Notes under the pieces: model-generated | What the model saw: the letters and a program-made list of their open reading frames with translations, nothing else | Told to the model about the DNA's origin: nothing | Databases searched by the model: none | Shown here: positions 8,204 through 14,028 of the stretch, piece after piece | Layout of the letters: each line of letters opens with the position of its first letter | Numbering within the stretch: the stretch's first letter is position 1 | Program-made: the position numbers and the translations under genes | NCBI GenBank assembly: GCA_036939975.1 | Contig: JALLPB010000632.1 | Coordinates: 1-14,028, forward strand | DNA length: 14,028 nt | Reading direction: 5' to 3' | Origin: Cyclostephanos tholiformis | Lineage: Eukaryota > Bacillariophyta > Thalassiosirophyceae > Thalassiosirales > Thalassiosiraceae

Positions 8204-8453
8204 ACTGCTCTTATATCAATTGACCCTTTAGCTGTCTATGGATTAGGTAAGGGTTATAGCATAGCAATCATATTGTAGTGATATGATACTTATTCCAACT
8301 CCAGCAGAGTTTTTCAGAAGCAATTTTAGATTAGCGTAGACTCGTAGCCATCTACTAATTCCTAGGTTATTCTTAACCCTTAGTAGCTAACCCTTAGCTA
8401 ACTCTTAGCTAACCCTTAATTACCTTTCTGAGGTCAATTGATCTAAGAGCAGT
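8204..8453. mobile_element. MITE-like or foldback element with 22-bp terminal inverted repeats
   Basis: ACTGCTCTTATATCAATTGACC at 8204-8225 is repeated in inverse orientation at 8432-8453 with one mismatch. The 250-bp span contains no coding frame and holds further structure: a 7-bp-stem hairpin (ATCATAT...ATATGAT, 8267-8287) and an 11-bp tandem repeat. Length, long TIRs and non-coding interior fit a miniature inverted-repeat transposable element. No clear target-site duplication is visible, so the family cannot be named and mobility is unproven. Confidence 0.5.
8374..8419. repeat. 11-bp tandem repeat (CTAACCCTTAG)
   Basis: TAACCCTTAG at 8374, TAACCCTTAG at 8388, TAACTCTTAG at 8399 and TAACCCTTAA at 8410, the last three in exact 11-bp register. 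It lies inside the foldback unit. The unit contains CCCTTA and resembles, but is not, a CCCTAA telomere repeat. Confidence 0.7.
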
Positions 8454-8789
8454 CGTACTTGTTCAGATCAGATAGATACCGTAGGACACAGGGTACATAT
8501 TGTTGCTGCCATTTTCCCAATGAATTCCTTTTGGTCAAAAATTGTCCCAGGTGAAATTAAAGAGCACTCACCCATTGTTTGTTTTAAATGGCCTGTGTTC
8601 CCCCCAACAATTGCCATTGGCTTTGAAAATTCAGAGAATGGTGGGCACAGTGCACATCATCATGCAAACGTTCATCGACCACTGGAGGGGTGTAAAGCAA
8701 TTTTTGCATGTTGCTTTGCTTTAGATTGCTGCTACTAATCCTGCCAACAGTCAATACGACCGCAAGCCAAAAAATCAAATCCACTTTGT
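8454..8789. other. No supported gene
   Basis: Open frames of 60 to 72 codons exist on both strands (for example + 8520-8738 with an ATG) but overlap one another, lack recognisable motifs and none stands out. No repeat copy was found here. Confidence 0.5.
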
Positions 8790-9235
8790 GGGATTTACCA
8801 TTAGAGCAAAATGTTCCCCGGCTCCCCTTACCTGATGAAGGGTATGAATATTAGAGCAAAAGGCTCCCCACTCCTTGTACCCAAAGGGGATGGTATGTAG
8901 TTTCTGAATTCTAACACTCCTCATCACACGTCATGTGTATGTACTACCTAGAGTAATACTTTATCTATGGGTGGAAGTAAAGCCCTGCCAAGCCTGGCAA
9001 GCATGCCACATAGCCCCCCCATGCAGCATGAGTGGGGGAGCCCCTCCAGGTACGGAAGTACCTCATAGAGAGTGGCAAATACCAGCCATTAGACTGGTGT
9101 TCAAGAGGGACTTGAACCTGTGACCACAGTGGAGCAACCATTTGGGATTTACCATTAAAGCAAAAGACTCCCCAGCACCCCATATAGATACCCAAAGAGT
9201 ACATTGCATTCTGAATGCTAACACTCTTCCTCTAG
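8790..9235 (-). repeat. tRNA-derived SINE-like repeat cluster
   Basis: On the minus strand, 9163-9152 reads TTGCTTTAATGG, like a tRNA D-arm/A box, and 9118-9108 reads GGTTCAAGTCC, a perfect RNA polymerase III B box, 33 bp further on. This is the spacing of a tRNA. The sequence upstream, GGGGAGT at 9173-9167, suits a tRNA acceptor start. The 30-bp D-arm segment recurs at 8790-8819 and 8840-8869 without a B box. About 60 bp beyond it (TACCCAAAG..., TTCTGAAT.CTAACACTC) is also shared between 8870-8927 and 9174-9234. The acceptor and T stems do not pair properly, so this is not a functional tRNA. A tRNA-derived retroposon or a rearranged tRNA pseudogene fits best. No poly(A) or T tail was identified. 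Confidence 0.45.
9048..9063. repeat. Short hairpin within the SINE-like region
   Basis: AGGTACGGAAGTACCT, a perfect 6-bp stem with a 4-base loop. The nearby B box is itself inside GTTCAAG/CTTGAAC arms (9099-9117). Confidence 0.4.
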
Positions 9236-9494
9236 AGGCTTCAACGATTAACAGAGGAAAAAATACGCAAGCAAAAGCTTAAGATCTGTGGGAATCCATC
9301 TGCTGCCACATGGAAATGATACTGACTGCGTTTACCATATTTCAGAAAAAAGAGATAGGAGGATTAATTGTCATAAGCACCTGAATTTCTATGATGTGAA
9401 CTACCAAGACAGACCTACACTCAGAGAATATCAAATTGAAGTAATAGCATATGCACAGTATGACGTCGGGATGTTTCTTTTGCGTTATTGGTTG
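9236..9494. other. 3' flank of the minus-strand MYND gene
   Basis: Sequence downstream of the TAA at 9497-9495, presumably holding the 3' UTR. No canonical AATAAA signal was seen directly after the stop on the minus strand. No gene is supported. Confidence 0.4.
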
Positions 9495-10955
9495 TTATCG
9501 AGACATTGCTTGACACTTCTCAGAGTGGCCATGGCTCCAATCCTTCGACTGACATTCGGAGCTACAGTAGTAGGTCGTCTGGCAGGCAGAACAGAGCTTG
9601 AGTTTCTTGACATTCTTCGCGTTACTTTCACCCAGTCCACACCATGCGCAGCTCCGTGCTTCTAAAGAGGTGATTACTGACACTGGACTTCGGACGCAAC
9701 TATCAACTTCGGCCGCAAACGGATTGCTGCTGCTGAAATCGCTCTCCCACGACAATGGATTAGAGAGATTTTTACTTGATGATGCAAGTGGAAAACCCAT
9801 GGAGTCGATGACAGGCGCTTTTTTACTCGAAGCATTTTCTCCCTTGACTTGAAAAGACTTGAGAGGAACACGTTTCACCAATAAATGTGACTGCATCTTC
9901 TTAGCGTCTTGAAAGTCGGCTTCGGCTTCAATCGATTCGTTTAATGCATTTTCCATCTGAGACAATTTAACCTTAATCTGCGGCTTTTTCTCTAAAACAT
10001 TTTCGGAAGCACATTCCTTAACAATATCACCTCCTTTTTTAGCCCTGGTCTCGGCTTCACGGGGGACATTGTCCATCTCATACGCTAAGATTGAAGAATC
10101 AATACAATTACAATCATTCACCTTTTGTATAGGCGTCGCCTCGTTCTTGGTAACCAATTTGTACAGTTTGTCAATTTTCTCCAATAACTCAGCACTATCA
10201 GCAATCGTCGAAGAGTTTCGACGAGTTCTAACACTATTACTTCCACTCCCCACAGGATCGCATAAGTCCTCGCCGTAGTCCATGACATTGGTAGCACTCC
10301 TTTGGATGGAGCCTACAGTTTTGAGAACCAATTTCGCTAATCCCTCACACGGCTCCGCGCAGAACAACGTAATGCAAGAACTGTCGGAAGTACTGTACGA
10401 AAAATCGCTCCTAGCCCTGCTCCCGACGGTGACAGTCTTTATTTCCGGGTGTCCACATGTGTAGTCGTAACAGGTCTCTCTAAAAGGAGAACAGCCGTAG
10501 TAGGGCGGTGGCATCATGTAGGGCATCATGCCCGGTGGTAAAGTCCCGGGCTGCATGGGCATCATGCCCGGCGGCGCCATCCCGGGATCAACGGGCATCA
10601 TGCCCTGAGGATAGCCAGGAACTTGATATCCGTATGGATATTGCTGTTCATAATGGTTCGACGGCGGGGCCTGGGTTGTTGCGCCCGTCGTTTTCACCTT
10701 GTTCTTTGTGGTGGCGCCAGGAGATGCGACCCACCCCCGATCGGTAACGCCTTTGGTTACTGAGCTTGCGAACAAGTCCGTTCCCACTTCGAGGCCACCA
10801 TTGGATTTGCCGCTGGTCTCAGAGGTCACGCCACTTAGATAGTCTTCGCTTCCGGGGTCAGCACTCGAAGCGACACTAGAACAGAGGGAGTTGTTTAACA
10901 AGCGATAGATGTTCGAGCCATCGACGGGAGTGTCAGGCATGGAAAGGCGTGCCAT
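9495..10955 (-). CDS. Pro/Met-rich MYND-type zinc-finger protein A (486 aa)
   Basis: Intact single-exon frame. The ATG at 10955 is the first in the frame after an upstream TAG and has a good context (ACAATGG); a second ATG at codon 6 is possible. Regions: Ser/Thr-rich disordered N-terminus (about 1-100); Tyr/Pro/Met/Gly-rich tract with GMMP repeats (107-152); CYDYTCGHPEI motif (162-172); a hydrophobic stretch LAKLVLKTV (206-214); DYGEDLCD (226-233); a short helix-like charged segment (253-272); IDSMGFPL (383-390); and a C-terminal MYND finger (436-481) with ligands C436, C439, C455, C458, C464, C468, H477 and C481. MYND fingers usually bind proline-rich partner peptides; the substrate here is unknown. 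No signal peptide, membrane segment, SET or other catalytic domain is seen, so a nuclear or cytosolic adaptor role is an inference. Paralogue of the gene at 11568-13127. Confidence 0.92.
   Translation of the reverse strand: MARLSMPDTPVDGSNIYRLLNNSLCSSVASSADPGSEDYLSGVTSETSGKSNGGLEVGTDLFASSVTKGVTDRGWVASPGATTKNKVKTTGATTQAPPSNHYEQQYPYGYQVPGYPQGMMPVDPGMAPPGMMPMQPGTLPPGMMPYMMPPPYYGCSPFRETCYDYTCGHPEIKTVTVGSRARSDFSYSTSDSSCITLFCAEPCEGLAKLVLKTVGSIQRSATNVMDYGEDLCDPVGSGSNSVRTRRNSSTIADSAELLEKIDKLYKLVTKNEATPIQKVNDCNCIDSSILAYEMDNVPREAETRAKKGGDIVKECASENVLEKKPQIKVKLSQMENALNESIEAEADFQDAKKMQSHLLVKRVPLKSFQVKGENASSKKAPVIDSMGFPLASSSKNLSNPLSWESDFSSSNPFAAEVDSCVRSPVSVITSLEARSCAWCGLGESNAKNVKKLKLCSACQTTYYCSSECQSKDWSHGHSEKCQAMSR
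10509..10565 (-). repeat. 57-bp block identical to 11895-11951 in the paralogue
   Basis: Minus strand here and plus strand at 11895-11951 agree at all 57 bases, covering codons for MMPMQPGTLPPGMMPYMMP. They lie in opposite orientations about 1.3 kb apart. Flanking codons differ at synonymous sites. It contains the near-palindromic GGGCATGATGCCC unit that encodes GMMP. Confidence 0.9.
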
Positions 10956-11567
10956 TGTTATTTTGTTCGATTGGACAGAGGTCGCGGGGAGGGCAAGAGA
11001 ATGAATAAATGTGAACTCGCCACTGGCGATGGCCTTCCGAAATTGCTAAATAGAGTACAACGGGATGGAGATTTTATGAGATACTTCTTCTTCATGATAC
11101 AAAATCGTTCCATTCGTCAGTAGATACCATACCATACACACTCCAGGCATCTCTCGCTACTAGTCGAAGAAAAGTCGTTGTCCCCCCTCGAACACTTTTC
11201 TTACCCCACAGATATAGCAAATTCAATTCCAGAATTCAATACTGATTCCTATATGGATATATTCTTAATCGTTGGTTTGATCGCCCCGCCCCGAGAAAAA
11301 CGATGCAATAGGTATTATTATTTGTTGTCAAGAGGAAAAACAAGTCATCGCGGGAACTGAATTCTTCTGGGGGGCGAGCGAAAAAAAAAGGAAAGCTTTG
11401 AAAACAACGACACTCAAAGAAAAATTTGAACAGTGATTTACCATACTCAAAACCAGGCAAGACTACATGAACCTGCCTGATGAGGATCCATATTGACATC
11501 AAACGTTGCCGAAAGAGGGACGAGTTGGCTTTGTTGTCCTGCCCGGTGAACTCTATCCAAATATCGA
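10956..11567. promoter_or_regulatory. Shared divergent promoter region of the MYND gene pair
   Basis: 612 bp between the two ATGs. Features seen: a GC-box-like CCCCGCCCC at 11284-11292, AT-rich tracts on either side, and TATATGGATATAT near 11250. Minus-strand frames of about 110 codons at 11236-11782 have no motif support and overlap the start of the second gene, so they are not called. A bidirectional promoter is inferred from head-to-head arrangement alone; no transcription start is marked in the sequence. Confidence 0.5.
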
Positions 11568-13127
11568 ATGTTGACACGCTTTTCTAATAATAAGATCAGA
11601 AGGAAGAAATCCTTCGATGACCTATCAGCCAGGGGTAATAGTATCGCTTCGAGCGTGGACGCAGGAAGCGAAGTTGACCCCGTCGTCGTCTCCGCTAGCG
11701 TCCTCCCCGGCGATGGGGACAAAAACACTGGCATCGTAGCTGAGACCGAGCCTGTTCGCAATTTAGGCAAGAAACCAGGCATATTGCGTGTTAAGATGGG
11801 TCAAAGGGCAGAGGTTGCGACAACCCAAGCCCTGCCGCGACATTATCAACAGCAATATCCACAAGGATATCCACTTCCCGGCTTTCCTCCGGGAATGATG
11901 CCCATGCAGCCCGGGACTTTACCACCGGGCATGATGCCCTACATGATGCCATCGTACAATGATTGGTCGAATGCCTATAGAGGGACCTGTTACGACTATT
12001 CTTGTGGACATCCGGAAATACAGTCCGTCGATGTTGATTACGGTGAAGGATGCGATTATTCGTATGATACTACTTGCAACAGCTCTCGCACAACGATGTT
12101 GTGCGCCGAGGGGTTAGCGAACGTGGTCCTCAAAACTGTTGATTCCGTAGCTAACAGCGTTAACGATGTGTTGAATTGCGGAGCCGATGTCGTGGACTAC
12201 GGGGAGGAATTATTATGCGATCATGTAAGGAGTAGAGGTAATAGTGGTGGGACTCGTCGAAGCACTTCAATGCTCGCGAGTCGATCTGCTCCTCAGGATA
12301 ATGCCGAGTACCTGAATAGAATTGACAAACCGTACAAATTGGTCACCGAGAAAGCGGCATCTGGCGAAGCCAAACAGGAGAAGAAACATTTAAATCCGCT
12401 AGAGGCCTTGAATGAGTCTGCAATAACCCACCGTTCTGTTACTGGATTGATCGGCGTCGATGACCTTGAAAGTTTTTCAGCCGATGCGGAAGACAAGGCC
12501 CCTGTTAAGGCGGAGACCATAGCTATAGAAGGAGGCGATAATATTGAGGAATTGACATCCTTATTTTCCGATAATTTGCTGGGCGAAAATCAAAAGACCA
12601 ATGATGCTTTGAAGCAAAATGAGAGTGCCACAAACAAAGCGGATGAAAATGCAGTCATATTGAAGGACCCCAAAACTATTATGACTAAATTACGGCTCGG
12701 TCGTTCGCAGACTAGAATACGGTCTCGAAGTCGTGACCTAATGAAATTTATTCCATTTAAGTCATGCCCGGCAAAGGAAGAGTACGCTTCTATTGAGAAA
12801 GAGACAGATATTTCCATTGACTCCATAGGTTTCCCACTCCTAACTTCGCCCAAAGAGTGGATACGGATGTTTCCATCTTGTGAGAGAGATTTTAGCAGCG
12901 GCAATGGCTACGCTGTTCAGTGCATATCAAGCCCTGTGTCAGTTACCGCTTCGTTAGAAACACAAATCTGTGCATGGTGTGGACTTGGGGGCAGTAACAC
13001 GAAGGATGTCAAGAAACTTAAGGTTTGCTCCGCTTGCAAGTCGACGTACTACTGCAACTCCGAATGTCAATCAAAGGATTGGATTAATGGCCACGCCAAG
13101 ACATGCAGACGTGGAACAGCGCTATAG
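11568..13127 (+). CDS. Pro/Met-rich MYND-type zinc-finger protein B (519 aa)
   Basis: Intact single-exon frame. The ATG at 11568 is the first after an in-frame TGA at 11547; its context is weak (C at -3). The N-terminal 20 residues are basic (NNKIRRKK) and unlike protein A; similarity starts at SIASSVDAGSE (25-35). Then come the GYPLPGFPPGMMP tract (100-128), shorter by about 11 residues than in A; CYDYSCGHPEI (141-151); MLCAEGLANVVLKTV (177-191); DYGEELLCD (210-218); an acidic, low-complexity middle; an Arg-rich segment LRLGRSQTRIRSRSRD (375-390) that A lacks and that could serve as a nuclear localisation signal; IDSIGFPL (417-424); SPVSVTASLE (455-464); and a C-terminal MYND finger with C468, C471, C487, C490, C496, C500, H509 and C513. 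No catalytic domain is seen. Function is probably protein binding; partner unknown. Confidence 0.93.
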   Translation: MLTRFSNNKIRRKKSFDDLSARGNSIASSVDAGSEVDPVVVSASVLPGDGDKNTGIVAETEPVRNLGKKPGILRVKMGQRAEVATTQALPRHYQQQYPQGYPLPGFPPGMMPMQPGTLPPGMMPYMMPSYNDWSNAYRGTCYDYSCGHPEIQSVDVDYGEGCDYSYDTTCNSSRTTMLCAEGLANVVLKTVDSVANSVNDVLNCGADVVDYGEELLCDHVRSRGNSGGTRRSTSMLASRSAPQDNAEYLNRIDKPYKLVTEKAASGEAKQEKKHLNPLEALNESAITHRSVTGLIGVDDLESFSADAEDKAPVKAETIAIEGGDNIEELTSLFSDNLLGENQKTNDALKQNESATNKADENAVILKDPKTIMTKLRLGRSQTRIRSRSRDLMKFIPFKSCPAKEEYASIEKETDISIDSIGFPLLTSPKEWIRMFPSCERDFSSGNGYAVQCISSPVSVTASLETQICAWCGLGGSNTKDVKKLKVCSACKSTYYCNSECQSKDWINGHAKTCRRGTAL

Positions 13128-14028
13128 CGAGAAGGGTGTTATAATGCAATTGACTCGCTATTTTGATTGGTGCCAGTGAAGAATAGCGTTGTGTAGCTGA
13201 ATAGGATATCGATAAATTTTTTGATACAAAGCTTAATGGACTAATGACATTATTTCATCGGGTGATTGGAATCGACATTTTATTTCCATATGGTCTACTC
13301 AATGGGATGGCAGCCAAACATTTGACTACATGACACTACAATGCTTTGCCAGATAAGGACTGGTAAGTCAGCTTAAATGAATGTCTGAGTGAGTACTGAT
13401 AATGGACATTTCCCTTCTCCTCTTAAAATGATCTCCATCTCTCACCACCAAACACATTATTCACATAAATGATAAGATACCTTTTGTAGGCTTAACAGTT
13501 TAAGGAGGAATAGTGTTCATTGAACAATCAATGCACCATGATTTCCTATTTATACCAAGCTTTGTCATTGTCACCTTCCTCTCCATTTCAACAAAGACTG
13601 CTTGGTTAAGATGGCCATTTTATTTGGATGAAAATGAATTTGTGAGACATGAATTCTATGAATACTGTGGAAGTTGTTCAGATTGGAGGCATGCTTTAAA
13701 ACTATGTTGGCAATTATGAATTCAAACAGAATAGATGTTTTCATTCTAGAGAATTTGGAAAACCTATTAAAATCATCAGTCCAGATTAATTGAACAGAAA
13801 ATCCAAACTGTTTTCCCCCAAAAATACAAAACCCTATACCCATTCCCGGGAATGATAAATAGTGTAACAAAAAGTGCTGTTTTATATCGAGGTTGAGGGA
13901 ATAAGCGAGAGAATGATGAGAAATGACTGTGTGCAAGAGAGTTTTCAAGATAGGTAGCTTTTTTGTTAAATGTGAATGGCTAATAGTATTGTAGAGTACC
14001 TACGTACTCTCTAGACCCCATGTCGAAG
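13128..14028. other. AT-rich flank without a supported gene
   Basis: 3' flank of the second MYND gene. A 125-codon minus-strand frame (13948-13571) begins with TTG rather than ATG, shows no conserved motif and has a composition typical of AT-rich non-coding DNA. A + strand frame at 13513-13719 is equally unsupported. One perfect hairpin (AGAGTAC CTAC GTACTCT) is present at 13993-14010. Confidence 0.5.

Noticed and set aside
9099..9173. Functional tRNA gene
   Set aside because: A and B boxes are present but the T stem and acceptor stem do not pair and the anticodon arm is not convincing; treated as tRNA-derived repeat.
9461..9468. TGACGTCG, similar to a CRE/bZIP site
   Set aside because: It lies just downstream of the stop of gene A, not in a promoter position; likely chance.
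9288..9852. Plus-strand ORFs overlapping the end of MYND gene A
   Set aside because: Antisense to the MYND finger, whose metal ligands and paralogue conservation fix the coding strand.
11236..11782. Minus-strand ORFs of 111 and 113 codons in the divergent promoter
   Set aside because: No motifs, and they overlap the N-terminus of MYND gene B.
13571..13948. Minus-strand ORF of 125 codons
   Set aside because: No ATG at its start, no recognisable domain and AT-rich composition like the surrounding flank.
1..14028. CRISPR array, bacterial operon or phage signals
   Set aside because: No regularly spaced direct repeats, ribosome-binding-site-linked gene strings or phage genes were seen.

Overview
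The window looks like nuclear DNA of a unicellular eukaryote, most likely a diatom. There are two long intronless genes with MYND zinc fingers, a degenerate Ty3/gypsy retrotransposon whose gag, reverse transcriptase and integrase resemble the chromoviral-like elements common in diatom genomes, no bacterial operon structure, and long non-coding stretches. The diatom call is an inference from protein resemblance; no rRNA or other taxonomic marker is present.

Layout. (1) 1-5115: a dead Ty3/gypsy LTR retrotransposon on the minus strand. The 5' LTR (about 4528-5115) starts TGTC and ends GACA. The first 55 bp of the 3' LTR lie at 1-55, and the rest is outside the window. Between them, reading right to left, are gag, protease, RT, RNase H and integrase, broken by several frameshifts and stops, with part of gag deleted. 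(2) 5116-9494: a 4.4 kb gene-poor tract. It holds G-rich low-complexity DNA with two G-quadruplex motifs, a short Ser/Thr/Pro-rich ORF, two stretches of minus-strand sequence that look like decayed coding DNA (one with protein-kinase-like motifs), a foldback/MITE-like unit, an 11-bp tandem repeat and a tRNA-derived SINE-like repeat family. (3) 9495-13127: two divergently transcribed paralogous genes of 486 and 519 codons separated by 612 bp. Both encode a Pro/Met/Gly-rich segment, a conserved CYDY.CGHPEI motif and a C-terminal MYND finger. (4) 13128-14028: AT-rich flank with no supported gene.

The only intact genes are the head-to-head MYND pair, which probably share a promoter region and arose by inverted duplication. 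A 57-bp block is identical between them although neighbouring codons have diverged, which suggests gene conversion or strong nucleotide-level constraint. The CYDY.CGHPE-MYND architecture is the best candidate here for an undescribed protein family. The left two thirds of the window is a transposon graveyard, visibly poorer in CpG than the gene pair.
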